Assembly: GCF_900113065.1 (NCBI RefSeq) | Contig: NZ_FOOA01000007.1 | Coordinates: forward strand, 1-64,000 | Direction of reading: 5' to 3' | From: Aureimonas phyllosphaerae | GTDB taxonomy: Bacteria; Pseudomonadota; Alphaproteobacteria; Rhizobiales; Rhizobiaceae | DNA: 64,000 nucleotides | Shown: positions 1-7,631 of the stretch, piece after piece | Numbering within the stretch: the first letter of the stretch is position 1 | Layout of the letters: each line of letters opens with the position of its first letter | Notes under the pieces: model-generated | The model's database searches: none | What the model saw: the letters and a program-made list of their open reading frames with translations, nothing else | Told to the model about the DNA's origin: nothing | Made by a program: the position numbers and the translations under genes

Positions 1-456
1 GACCTCATTCAGGCGTCGGGTGAGCAGGTGGCCTCGGGCGTCGAGCTCGTCTCGGCCTCGGGCAAGAGCCTTGCCGAGATCATCTCCGAGGTCGGCGACG
101 TCAGCCGCGTCGTCTCGGAGATCGCGCGCCGGGCGCAGGAGCAGGCGGTGTCCTTGCGTGAGGTGTCGACGGCGGCCGACCAGATGGACAAGGTCACGCA
201 GCAGAACGCGGCGATGGTCGAGCAGGCGACGGCGGCCGCGCAGACGCTGGCGAACGAGACGGACGAGCTTGCGCGCCTGATTGCCGAGTTCAGGACGGCG
301 GCGACCGCCAACCATGCCCGCCAGAGCGAGCGCGCCGCCCAGCGGACCGCGAACGTCGCCAAGCGCGCCGCGCCTCGCCCGATGGTGCAGATGAAGCCGG
401 TCGCGCAAGGTAACGCTGCCTTGACCGCTTTGGAGGACAATTGGGAAGAGTTCTGA
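1..456 (+). CDS. Methyl-accepting chemotaxis protein, C-terminal part (5' end outside window)
   Basis: This is the last 151 residues of a chemoreceptor; reading frame 1 is open from the first base. It holds the end of the cytoplasmic signalling coiled coil, with the helical repeat typical of MCP methylation and adaptation helices ([20 protein letters not shown]), then a basic Pro/Ala/Arg-rich linker, then the C-terminal pentapeptide NWEEF. The tail resembles the NWETF tether of enterobacterial Tar/Tsr that recruits CheR and CheB, so this receptor is probably adaptation-competent. A stretch of 23 residues (bases 154-222) is identical to the complete chemoreceptor at 44.9-46.8 kb, so the two are paralogues. 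The ligand-binding part is not in the window. Confidence 0.93.
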   Translation, partial: DLIQASGEQVASGVELVSASGKSLAEIISEVGDVSRVVSEIARRAQEQAVSLREVSTAADQMDKVTQQNAAMVEQATAAAQTLANETDELARLIAEFRTAATANHARQSERAAQRTANVAKRAAPRPMVQMKPVAQGNAALTALEDNWEEF

Positions 457-556
457 GCGGCGTCCTTCCGTGGGAGGACTGGCGGCGGTGCCCGCCGGTC
501 CAGAAGGCAGGCATGTGTCTTCGGTCCGCGACCGATGGGGTGGGGCAGGGAGTGAA

Positions 557-745
557 ATGGTAAAGGATCGTCGCTTCAGGAGCGTCACCCTGGCCCGGGT
601 CGAGCGGGTGGAGCCGCACGAGGACGGGACGATCGCCGTGTTCGGCATGACGGGGTCGGGCGATGCTGTCGCCCTGACCGTTCAACCCGCTGCGATCCGC
701 GACCTCCTGATCGGTCTTCAGTCGGCGGCGTTGCCGGTCGACTGA
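557..745 (+). CDS. Small hypothetical protein (62 aa)
   Basis: I do not recognise this gene. The ATG at 557 is chosen over an in-frame ATG at 470 because it is preceded by AGGGAG at a suitable distance and because the extra upstream residues look non-coding. The product begins MVKDRRFRSV, is strongly charged at the N-terminus, then has alternating hydrophobic residues suggesting a few beta strands and a C-terminal helix (AAIRDLLIGLQSAA). There is no signal peptide or membrane segment. It lies about 100 bp after the chemoreceptor gene on the same strand and may be co-transcribed. A GC-rich inverted repeat follows its stop. Confidence 0.5.
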   Translation: MVKDRRFRSVTLARVERVEPHEDGTIAVFGMTGSGDAVALTVQPAAIRDLLIGLQSAALPVD

Positions 746-748
746 CGC

Positions 749-767
749 GCCGAGCCGAGGGCTCGGC
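749..767 (+). terminator. GC-rich hairpin after the small gene at 557-745
   Basis: Perfect 8-bp arms (GCCGAGCC and GGCTCGGC) flank a 3-nt loop, starting 4 bp after the stop codon. There is no U-tract, so as an intrinsic terminator it would be weak; it may only stabilise the 3' end of the message. Confidence 0.35.
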
Positions 768-810
768 TGAACTTCCTCGAGGATCGAGTCATGACGATGG
801 TGAACTGTCG

Positions 811-838
811 CCCGGGACGCCAGATCTGGCGCCCCGGG
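811..838. repeat. 28-bp near-perfect palindrome
   Basis: The centre is the perfect 14-bp palindrome CGCCAGATCTGGCG. It is flanked on both sides by CCCGGG with one intervening base each (A817 on the left, C832 on the right), which is the only mismatch. It could form a cruciform or RNA hairpin, or be a dimeric protein binding site. There is no T-run on either side, so it is not a standard intrinsic terminator. Confidence 0.6.
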
Positions 839-1184
839 TGAACGCGTTCGCCGGCACGCATGAGATCGTCAGCCGCGCTGGTCCGCTTCGACGAGGCTGC
901 TCGCGTCGGTACGAGCCCGGACCGACAAGACCTGACATGCCAGCCTGCGGCGCCGGATAGGCCGATGAACGGAGACTCGAAGCCTCATTAGTTTCCAAGA
1001 CGCCTTTCGCCAGTGCGGCGGGCGAAGCCGGATCCGTTTCCGCCGGGCGTTCATGGCCCGAGCTTCGATCCCGCCGACGAAGCCACCGTGGGTCCTTGCG
1101 ACAAGCGTCTATGCCGCCCGCGAGTTTCGAAGCTGCGATCCCTCGGCCGCCACCGTCTCGCATCGCACCGCCTGCCCCGAACGC

Positions 1185-1217
1185 AAAACGCCCTGCCGGG
1201 GGAGGACCGGCAGGGCG
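1185..1217 (-). terminator. Intrinsic terminator of the DUF1127 gene
   Basis: Perfect 11-bp arms (CGCCCTGCCGG at 1189-1199 and CCGGCAGGGCG at 1207-1217) enclose a 7-nt loop. Read on the minus strand the stem is followed by TTTT (bases 1188-1185). It lies about 90 bp downstream of the DUF1127 stop codon on the same strand. Confidence 0.75.
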
Positions 1218-1308
1218 TCATGGGTAAAGCCAGCGTGGGAGGAACGCGGGCTTCGATCCGCTTCGGCCGTTGGGAGGAGAGTGGCCGACGCGAAACCTTC
1301 AAAAACCG

Positions 1309-1452
1309 TTAGCGGCTGGCCTGACGGGCCACGGCCGGGATGTCGGAGCGCGAGATGCCGAGGTCGGCGAGCTCGCGGTTGGACAGCCTATTCAACTCGT
1401 TGGCGGTTTCGCGAGCCTTGCGGAAGGAGCGGAGGGCATTGGCGAAGCGCAT
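1309..1452 (-). CDS. DUF1127 domain-containing small protein (47 aa)
   Basis: The product starts MRFANALRSFRKARETANEL and continues with the DUF1127 core: an asparagine and leucine-rich turn, then RELADLGISRSDIPAVAR, which matches the family's conserved L-x-D-[IL]-G-[IL]-x-R-x-[DE]-I block. The length is typical of the short, mostly helical, basic DUF1127 proteins common in alphaproteobacteria. Published work on family members links them to phosphate, carbon and RNA metabolism, but the role of this copy is not known. AAAGGGA stands upstream of the ATG. A clear intrinsic terminator follows, so it is probably a single-gene transcript. Confidence 0.88.
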   Translation of the reverse strand: MRFANALRSFRKARETANELNRLSNRELADLGISRSDIPAVARQASR

Positions 1453-1680
1453 GGGATGGTCCCTTTCTGTGCGGCCTCTCGTCGATGGTGGCCGCGTCTC
1501 TCGTTTCTTTCGACACCCGGAACATAGTCGCGCGGCACTGCGGAAAGGAGCGCAAAGTCCGCAGAACAGCCATGCAGGCGCTCGCTATCTCGCCCGTGCA
1601 AGGCAGCCTTGCGCCCGGCGCGGGGTTTGGCCGCAGATGCAACCCTTGTTTGCTTCAAAGGCTTCTACTTCGCATCTCGT

Positions 1681-1701
1681 GAGGCGGCGAAGGGCCGCCT
1701 C
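1681..1701. repeat. Inverted repeat in the SDR leader
   Basis: Perfect 8-bp arms GAGGCGGC and GCCGCCTC with a 5-nt loop, ending 26 bp before the ATG of the SDR gene. No T-run follows on either strand. It may be a leader hairpin or an operator. Confidence 0.35.
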
Positions 1702-1727
1702 CGGCAATCGAAAAGCACCGCATCGAC

Positions 1728-2492
1728 ATGGCACGCTTCACGGACAAGGTCGTCATCATCACAGGCGCCGCATCGGGCATCGGGGAGGGCGCCGCCCGGC
1801 GCTTCGCGGCGGAAGGGGCGACGCTCGTCCTCAACGACCGCGACGCGCAGGGGCTGTCGAAGGTCGCAGCGAGCCTTTCGAACGCGCGCGTCGAGACGCT
1901 GGCCGGCGACGTGTCGCAGATGGCCGACTGCGAGGCGCTGGTGGCGCACGCGACCAAGGCTTTCGGCCGCATCGACGTCCTCGTCAACAACGCCGGCGTC
2001 GACCATCTCGGCAAGCTCGACGAGGGCGACTTCTCCGCCTTCACGACGGTGATCGAGAGCGATCTCTACGGCGTCGTCCAGATGAGCCGCGCGGCGATCG
2101 CCGCCTTGCGCGCCTCGCGCGGGGCGATCGTCAACGTCTCATCGGTCTCGGGCCTCGGTGGCGACTGGAACCACAGCTTCTACTGCGCGGCCAAGGGCGC
2201 AGTGACGAACTTCACCCGCGCGCTCAGCCTGGACGAGGCGAAGAACGGCGTGCGCGTCAATGCGGTCAACCCGTCGCTCACCTATACCGGCCTCACCGCC
2301 GGCATGCAGGACCAGCCCGACCTCATCGCCGAGTTCGAGGCGCGGATCCCGATGGGCCGCGGCGCGCAGCCGGACGACATTACCGGGGCCATCGCCTTCC
2401 TCGCCAGCGAGGACGCCCACTACATCACGGGCGTCAACCTGCCGGTGGACGGCGGCCTGTCGGCCTCGAACGGCCAGCCGCCGCTGCGCTGA
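1728..2492 (+). CDS. SDR family NAD(P)-dependent oxidoreductase
   Basis: A classical short-chain dehydrogenase of 254 residues. Visible motifs are the cofactor-binding TGAASGIG (residues 12-19), Asp37 at the end of strand beta-2 (favours NAD over NADP), NNAG (87-90), and the catalytic Ser139, Tyr152 and Lys156 (YCAAK). The C-terminal PVDGG motif is the usual one for this family. The substrate cannot be read from the sequence. It stands alone on this strand, with a weak ribosome binding site, next to a block of acid-sugar and acyl-CoA catabolic genes, so a hydroxy-acid or polyol substrate is plausible but only inferred. Confidence 0.9.
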   Translation: MARFTDKVVIITGAASGIGEGAARRFAAEGATLVLNDRDAQGLSKVAASLSNARVETLAGDVSQMADCEALVAHATKAFGRIDVLVNNAGVDHLGKLDEGDFSAFTTVIESDLYGVVQMSRAAIAALRASRGAIVNVSSVSGLGGDWNHSFYCAAKGAVTNFTRALSLDEAKNGVRVNAVNPSLTYTGLTAGMQDQPDLIAEFEARIPMGRGAQPDDITGAIAFLASEDAHYITGVNLPVDGGLSASNGQPPLR

Positions 2493-2558
2493 GCTTGCGA
2501 CCGCTCCGATTGTGGATCGCCGGGTAAGGGCCGGTCAGGGATAACGCTCCATTAAGTC

Positions 2559-2594
2559 GGGCGTCCTAGCGTCCCCCGCGAAAGGGGGACGCCC
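2559..2594 (+). promoter_or_regulatory. Hairpin masking the Shine-Dalgarno of the transglycosylase gene
   Basis: GCGTCCCCC (2569-2577) and GGGGGACGC (2584-2592) form a perfect 9-bp GC-rich stem with a 6-nt loop. The right arm contains the GGGGGA ribosome binding site, and the ATG follows at 2595. A second, mutually exclusive pairing exists: GGGCGTCC (2559-2566) with GGACGCCC (2587-2594), 8 bp. Either fold would hide the ribosome binding site, so translation is probably controlled or dampened. Confidence 0.6.
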
Positions 2595-3173
2595 ATGCGT
2601 TTCATAGCGATCCCGAGCCTTCTGGCCGTCCTGGCGCTCGCCGGCTGCGCCTCGGCCCCGAAGAGCACCGGCAACGCCTGCGCCATCTTCAGCCAGCGCG
2701 ACGGGCTCCTGTCGGACTGGCGGGCCGATGCCCGGCGCGCATCCGCCGAGTTCGGCGTTCCGGTCCACGTGCTGATGGCGACGATCCAGGCGGAATCCAA
2801 CTTCGAGGCGCGCGCCCGACCGCCGCGCCGCTGGATCCTCGGCTTCATACCGGGCAAGCGTATCTCGACCGCCTACGGCTATGCGCAGGTGCTCGATGGC
2901 ACCTGGGACGACTACCAGCGCCGCACCGGGCGCCATGCCGACCGGCGCAACGACTTTGCCGACGCGGTGCGCTTCATCGGCTGGTACCATGCCGACAGCG
3001 CGCGCCGGCTCGGCATCGACAAGAGCGACGCCTACCGCCTCTACCTCGCCTACCATTCCGGACATGCGGGCTACGAGCGCGGCGTCTGGCGCAGCCGCCC
3101 GGAGGCGCTGCGCGGCGCCAAGCGGGCGCAGGACATGGCCCGCCGCTACGCCGCCCAGCTCGCGCGCTGCTGA
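2595..3173 (+). CDS. Lipoprotein with lytic transglycosylase-like (SLT) domain
   Basis: A 192-residue exported lipoprotein. The N-terminus is a signal peptide with lipobox LAGC and lipidated Cys18. The rest is a small lysozyme-like domain: Glu67-Ser68 in IQAESNF is the expected catalytic glutamate of family-1 lytic transglycosylases, and AYGYAQV is the second SLT motif (usually G-x-[MY]-Q). It would cleave the MurNAc-GlcNAc bond of peptidoglycan from the periplasmic face of a membrane. The gene is monocistronic. Its ribosome binding site is inside a strong hairpin directly in front of the start codon, which is unusual. Confidence 0.88.
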   Translation: MRFIAIPSLLAVLALAGCASAPKSTGNACAIFSQRDGLLSDWRADARRASAEFGVPVHVLMATIQAESNFEARARPPRRWILGFIPGKRISTAYGYAQVLDGTWDDYQRRTGRHADRRNDFADAVRFIGWYHADSARRLGIDKSDAYRLYLAYHSGHAGYERGVWRSRPEALRGAKRAQDMARRYAAQLARC

Positions 3174-3312
3174 CGCGTCCGTTCCGGCAATCGGCTGGGG
3201 AGCCGGTGCTTTGCGGCCATAGCTTCGACCTATGGCCGCCAGCCGCGATCCGTCTTTGCCAAACCGGGCGTCGGGCCCGACATAAGGGGGCGACCTCTCT
3301 GTCGGAGCGCCC

Positions 3313-4479
3313 ATGGACACCCTGTCGACCCCCGACGCGCACGGCGACATCCGCGAGGCCGTGCGCGCGCTCTGCGCCGGGTTCCCGCCCGAGTACCATC
3401 GCGAGGTGGACGAGGCGCGCGCCTATCCCGAAGCCTTCGTCGAGGCGCTCACGAAGGCCGGCTGGCTGGCGGCGCTGATCCCGGAGGAATACGGCGGCTC
3501 CGGCCTCGGGCTGACGGAAGCCTCCGTCATCATGGAGGAGATCAACCGATCGGGCGGCAATTCGGGCGCCTGCCACGGCCAGATGTACAACATGACGACG
3601 CTGGTGCGGCACGGGTCGGACTGGCAGCGCCGCACCTTCCTGCCGGAGATCGCCAGCGGCGAGCTGCGGCTCCAGTCGATGGGCGTCACTGAGCCGACCG
3701 CCGGAACCGACACGACGAAGATCAAGACGACCGCCGTTCGCCGGGGCGATCGCTGGGTGATCAACGGCCAGAAGGTTTGGATCAGCCGCGTGCAACATTC
3801 CGACCTGATGATCCTCCTCGCGCGCACCACGCCGCTCGATCGGGTCGCGAAGAAGTCGGACGGCCTGTCGATCTTTCTCGTCGATCTGCGCGAGGCGATC
3901 GGGCGAGGGCTCGCCGTCCAGCCGATCCGCAACATGGTCAACCACGAGACCAACGAGCTGTTCTTCGACGATCTCGAAATCCCGGCCGAGAACCTCATTG
4001 GCGAGGAGGGCGAGGGCTTCCGCTACATCCTGACCGGGCTCAATGCCGAGCGCGCGCTGATCGCCGCCGAGTGCATTGGCGACGGCTACTGGTTCGTCGA
4101 TAAGGTCACGGCCTATGCCAGGGAGCGCGTCGTGTTCGGTCGCCCGATCGGCCAGAACCAGGGCGTCCAGTTCCCGATCGCCGAGAGCTTCATCGAACTG
4201 AAGGCGGCCGACCTCATGCGCTACGAGGCGTGCCGGCTCTACGACGCCGGCCGGCCTTGCGGGGCCGAGGCCAACATGGCGAAATACCTGGCGGCCAAGG
4301 CGAGCTGGGAGGCGGCCAACGCGTGCATCCAGTTCCATGGCGGCTTCGGCTTCGCGGCGGAATACGATGTCGAGCGCAAGTTCCGCGAGACGCGGCTCTA
4401 TCAGGTGGCCCCGATCTCGACCAACCTCATCCTCTCCTATGTCGCCGAGCACATGCTCGGCCTGCCGCGGTCGTTCTGA
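3313..4479 (+). CDS. Acyl-CoA dehydrogenase family protein
   Basis: An FAD-dependent acyl-CoA dehydrogenase of 388 residues, full length for the family, with an alpha N-domain, a beta middle domain (TEPTAGTD, WVINGQKVWIS) and a C-terminal helical domain (FHGGFGFAAEYDVER). At the place where medium-chain enzymes have their catalytic Glu (the YEGT motif), this protein has Pro367 within QVAPIST. A glutamate is present at Glu246 in LNAERALIAA, which is the position used by isovaleryl-CoA and long-chain enzymes. The catalytic base is therefore probably Glu246. The stop overlaps the start of the MaoC-like gene (TGATG), so the two are translationally coupled, which points to dehydrogenation followed by hydration of one acyl-CoA. 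The substrate is unknown. Confidence 0.9.
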   Translation: MDTLSTPDAHGDIREAVRALCAGFPPEYHREVDEARAYPEAFVEALTKAGWLAALIPEEYGGSGLGLTEASVIMEEINRSGGNSGACHGQMYNMTTLVRHGSDWQRRTFLPEIASGELRLQSMGVTEPTAGTDTTKIKTTAVRRGDRWVINGQKVWISRVQHSDLMILLARTTPLDRVAKKSDGLSIFLVDLREAIGRGLAVQPIRNMVNHETNELFFDDLEIPAENLIGEEGEGFRYILTGLNAERALIAAECIGDGYWFVDKVTAYARERVVFGRPIGQNQGVQFPIAESFIELKAADLMRYEACRLYDAGRPCGAEANMAKYLAAKASWEAANACIQFHGGFGFAAEYDVERKFRETRLYQVAPISTNLILSYVAEHMLGLPRSF

Positions 4480-5315
4480 TGCCCGAAAACCTCGATCATC
4501 TGCGGGACTGGATCGGGCGGGAGGAGCGGCGCGCGGACTGGCTGACGCCCGATCTCGCCGCGAAGTTCCACGCGACGCTGGCGCTGCCGGGTGCACCCCC
4601 TGCCGAGGGTGAGCCCGCCCCGCCGATGATCCATTTGTGCCTCGCGCAGCCGGCCCTTCCGCCCGATGCTCTGGGTGGTGACGGACACCCGCAGCTCGGA
4701 ACCTTCCTGCCGCCGGTGCCGCTGCCGCGCCGGATGTGGGCCGGGGGAGACCTGCGCTTCCATGCGCCGCTGCTGGTCGGCGAGCGCGTGACGCGCGTCT
4801 CGCGCATCGCCGGCGTCACCCCGAAGATCGGCCGCACCGGGCCGCTCTGCTTCATCGACGTCGAGCACGAGATCCGGGTCGGGGACGACAGCCGCGTCGC
4901 CGAGACGCAGACGCTCGTCTATCGCGGCGACGACGCCCCCGCGCCGCCGGCCGCCGAACCGGCGCCGGAGGGCGAGACGGTCCGCGACGTCGAGACCACG
5001 CCGACGCTCCTCTTCCGCTACTCCGCGCTCACCTTCAACGGGCACCGCATCCATTACGACCGGCGCTACGCCCGCGAGGTCGAGCACTATCCGGGTCTCG
5101 TGGTCCATGGTCCGATGCAGGCGACGCTTCTCTGCCTCCTCGCCGCCGAGATCGCCGGCCAGACGCCCCGGCGCTTCCGCTTCCGCAGCCTGTCGACGAT
5201 CTTCGACGGTGACGGGCTGCGCCTTCATGCGCGGCGCACCGAGGCCGGTGTGTCGCTCTGGACTTCGCGCCCCGGCGGGCCGCTCGCGATGTCGGCCGAG
5301 GCCGAGTTCGCCTGA
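4479..5315 (+). CDS. MaoC-like (FAS1-type) dehydratase, mesaconyl-C4-CoA hydratase-like
   Basis: A 278-residue protein. The start at 4479 overlaps the stop of the dehydrogenase gene. It has an N-terminal FAS1-type dehydratase region (about residues 5-150) and a C-terminal MaoC hot-dog region with FNGHRIHYDRRYA and PGLVVHGPMQA, where the Asp and His of the hydratase motif sit. This double hot-dog layout is that of mesaconyl-C4-CoA hydratase and itaconyl-CoA hydratase-type proteins. With a CaiB-type CoA-transferase and a CitE-like lyase 5-7 kb away, hydration of a C5 dicarboxyl-CoA to citramalyl-CoA is a reasonable inference. Other enoyl-CoA substrates cannot be excluded. Confidence 0.8.
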   Translation: MPENLDHLRDWIGREERRADWLTPDLAAKFHATLALPGAPPAEGEPAPPMIHLCLAQPALPPDALGGDGHPQLGTFLPPVPLPRRMWAGGDLRFHAPLLVGERVTRVSRIAGVTPKIGRTGPLCFIDVEHEIRVGDDSRVAETQTLVYRGDDAPAPPAAEPAPEGETVRDVETTPTLLFRYSALTFNGHRIHYDRRYAREVEHYPGLVVHGPMQATLLCLLAAEIAGQTPRRFRFRSLSTIFDGDGLRLHARRTEAGVSLWTSRPGGPLAMSAEAEFA

Positions 5316-5323
5316 CGCAAGCG

Positions 5324-5352
5324 TGAGAGGTCCGGAAACCGGACCACTCGCC
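5324..5352 (+). terminator. Hairpin between the acyl-CoA pair and the tetronate operon
   Basis: GGTCCGG (5330-5336) and CCGGACC (5340-5346) form a perfect 7-bp stem with an AAA loop, extended by GAG/CTC and further pairs after one A-A mismatch. It starts 9 bp after the hydratase stop. It lacks a T-run, so termination would be imperfect. Confidence 0.4.
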
Positions 5353-5447
5353 AGACCCGATCGATCGGCCTAAGCTGACGGGACAGGGTGTCGGCCGATT
5401 CGCGTGGTCGACGCATCGTTTCTCGAGGGGAGGGGAGGCCTCAAGGG

Positions 5448-6362
5448 ATGACCACGCAACCGATCCGCGCCGGCGTCGTCGGGCTCGGCTCCATGGGGCT
5501 CGGCATCGCCGCGTCGCTGGTGCGCGCCGGCATCGAGACATGGGGCTTCGATCCCAATCCCACGGCTGGCAAGGCCTTCGCGGACAAGGGCGGCCACGTC
5601 GCCGCGTCCCCGGCCGAGGTCGGCGCGCAGGCGGACGTTCTCTTCTGCGTCGTCGTCAACGCCGCGCAGGCGGAGGCCGCGCTTCTCGGAGAGGCCGGCG
5701 CGGTGGGCGCCATGGCGCCCGGCTCAGTCGTCGTCCAGTGCGCGACCTGCGCGCCCGACGCCGTGCGCGCGCTGGCCCGGCCGATCCTTGAGGCCGGGCT
5801 CCTCTTCATCGACGGACCGATCTCGGGCGGCGCCGCCAAGGCCGCAACGGGCGAGATCACGGTCATGGCGTCCGGCGACCCGGCGGCCTTCGCGAAGGCC
5901 CGGCCCGCCTTCGACGCCGTGGCGGCCAAGGTGTTCGATCTCGGTCCCGAGATCGGCGCTGGAAGCCAGGTCAAGCTCGTGAACCAGCTCCTGGCGGGCG
6001 TCCACATCGCGGCCGCAGCCGAAGCCATGGCCTACGGCATCTCTGGCGGCTGCGACCCGAAGGCGCTGTTCGAGGTGATCACGGCGAGCGCCGGCAATTC
6101 CTGGATGTTCGAGAACCGCGTGCCCCACATCCTCGACGACGACTACGTGCCGCGCTCGGCGGTCGATATCTTCGTCAAGGACCTCGGGCTCGTCCACGGC
6201 AGCGCCCACGCCCGTAAGTTCCCGCTGCCTTTGACGGCGCAGGCGCTGCAGATGTTCACGCAGGCCTCCGCCATGGGCCTCGGCCGCGAGGACGACGCGG
6301 CCGTCGTGAAGATCTTCCCCGGTGTCGCGCTGCCGTCGCGCGACGGCAAGGACCCGGCCTGA
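5448..6362 (+). CDS. ltnD: L-threonate dehydrogenase (3-hydroxyisobutyrate dehydrogenase family)
   Basis: A beta-hydroxyacid dehydrogenase of 304 residues. Motifs visible: Rossmann GVVGLGSMG (residues 9-17), the substrate motif DGPISGG, and catalytic Lys176 in GSQVKLVNQ. On its own this would be called 3-hydroxyisobutyrate dehydrogenase-like. The next three genes are exactly the otnK, otnC and otnI set, which identifies it as the L-threonate dehydrogenase that makes 2-oxo-tetronate. ATG 5448 is preceded by a strong AGGGGAGG; an in-frame start at 5388 would add an unlikely Arg-rich leader. It is the first gene of the operon, and the stop touches the start of otnK with no spacer. Confidence 0.87.
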   Translation: MTTQPIRAGVVGLGSMGLGIAASLVRAGIETWGFDPNPTAGKAFADKGGHVAASPAEVGAQADVLFCVVVNAAQAEAALLGEAGAVGAMAPGSVVVQCATCAPDAVRALARPILEAGLLFIDGPISGGAAKAATGEITVMASGDPAAFAKARPAFDAVAAKVFDLGPEIGAGSQVKLVNQLLAGVHIAAAAEAMAYGISGGCDPKALFEVITASAGNSWMFENRVPHILDDDYVPRSAVDIFVKDLGLVHGSAHARKFPLPLTAQALQMFTQASAMGLGREDDAAVVKIFPGVALPSRDGKDPA

Positions 6363-7631
6363 ATGTCGGCGCCGCTTCTCGGCTGCATCGCCGACGACTT
6401 CACCGGCGCGACCGATCTCGCCAGCCAGCTCGTCTCGGCCGGCATGCGCGTCGTGCAGACGATCGGCGTGCCGGACGGGCCGCTCGACACGCCATGCGAT
6501 GCGGTGGTCGTCTCGCTGAAGTCGCGCACGGTCGCGCCGGCGCAAGCCGTCCGCCAGTCGCTGGAGGCGCTGGATTGGCTGCGCGGCCGGGGCGCCGGGC
6601 GCTTCTTCTTCAAGTACTGCTCGACCTTCGATTCGACGCCGGAAGGCAATATCGGGCCGGTGACCGACGCGCTCCTCGACGCGCTCGGTCAGGACTTCAC
6701 GCTCGCCGTGCCCTCGCTGCCGGCCAACCGCCGCACCGTCTACAACGGCTATCTCTTCGCAGGCGACGTGCTCCTCAACGAAAGCGGCATGCAGGACCAC
6801 CCGCTCACCCCGATGCGCGACGCCTTCCTGCCGCGCGTCCTCGCCCCGCAGACGCGGCACAAGGTCGGCCTCGTCAGCCATCTTGCGCTGGCCGGGGGCG
6901 CGGCGGGCGTGCGCGCGCGGATCGCGGAGCTGCGCTGCGAGGGCGTCGGCATCGCCGTCTGCGACACGCTGGACCACGACGATCTCGTCGCGATCGCCGA
7001 GGGCTCGAGCGACCTTTCGCTCGTCACCGGCGGCTCCGGCCTCGGCCTCACGATCCCGGCGACCTTTCCGGGCTTTTTGCCAAGGGGCGACGCCGCCCGG
7101 CTCGATCCCATCGGCGGCCGGGCGCTGGTCGTCGCCGGCAGCTGCTCGCGCGCGACGCTGGCGCAGGTCGAGCACGCGAGGGCGCATATGCCGGCGATGG
7201 CGGTCGACGTCGACGCGCTGTTTTCGGACGCGCAAGGCCACAGCGATGCGCTGGTGGCGTTCGCCGCCGACCGAGACGGCGACCGGCCGGTGCTGATCCA
7301 TGCCAGCATGCCGCCTGAGCGCCTGCGCGCGGTGCAGGAACGGTACGGCGTGGCGCAGTCGGGCGAGCGCGTGGAGCATGCGCTCGCAACCGTTGCCCGC
7401 CGGCTGGTCGAGGCGGGCGGCGTGCGCCGGATCCTCGTGGCCGGCGGCGAGACGTCCGGCGCGGTGGTGAGCGCGCTCGGCGTGACGAACCTTCGCATCG
7501 GTCCGACGATCGATCCCGGCGTGCCCTGGACGCAGAGCGTCGGCACCGCCGAACCGCTGGCGCTGGCGCTGAAATCCGGCAATTTCGGCGGGCCCGACAT
7601 TATGACCCGCGCCTTCGAGCGCCTCGCATGA
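6363..7631 (+). CDS. otnK: 3-oxo-tetronate kinase (four-carbon acid sugar kinase)
   Basis: A DUF1537-family kinase of 422 residues. The N-terminal sugar-binding domain shows IADDFTGATDLA near residue 10, the family hallmark, and the C-terminal nucleotide-binding domain shows VAGGETSGAVV. It phosphorylates 3-oxo-tetronate at C4 using ATP in the cytoplasm. It starts directly after the ltnD stop and overlaps otnC by 4 bp (ATGA), so the genes are translationally coupled. Family and operon context agree. Confidence 0.92.
   Translation: MSAPLLGCIADDFTGATDLASQLVSAGMRVVQTIGVPDGPLDTPCDAVVVSLKSRTVAPAQAVRQSLEALDWLRGRGAGRFFFKYCSTFDSTPEGNIGPVTDALLDALGQDFTLAVPSLPANRRTVYNGYLFAGDVLLNESGMQDHPLTPMRDAFLPRVLAPQTRHKVGLVSHLALAGGAAGVRARIAELRCEGVGIAVCDTLDHDDLVAIAEGSSDLSLVTGGSGLGLTIPATFPGFLPRGDAARLDPIGGRALVVAGSCSRATLAQVEHARAHMPAMAVDVDALFSDAQGHSDALVAFAADRDGDRPVLIHASMPPERLRAVQERYGVAQSGERVEHALATVARRLVEAGGVRRILVAGGETSGAVVSALGVTNLRIGPTIDPGVPWTQSVGTAEPLALALKSGNFGGPDIMTRAFERLA

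Larger units (their letters stand above)
746..1308. other. Gene-poor 560-bp region
   Basis: I see no convincing protein-coding gene here. The reading frames on either strand have no recognisable motif and no good ribosome binding site. The region contains a hairpin at 749-767, a 28-bp near-palindrome at 811-838 followed directly by the 10-bp palindrome GAACGCGTTC at 840-849, and the terminator of the DUF1127 gene at 1185-1217. Confidence 0.6.

Noticed and set aside
789-1163. 124-residue minus-strand open frame in the gene-poor region
   Set aside because: No motif, no good ribosome binding site, and it spans the palindromes at 811-849; coding use looks random.
1340-2527. 395-residue plus-strand open frame overlapping the first SDR gene
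   Set aside because: It is Arg/Gly-rich, has no ribosome binding site, and overlaps in another frame a gene with all SDR catalytic motifs.
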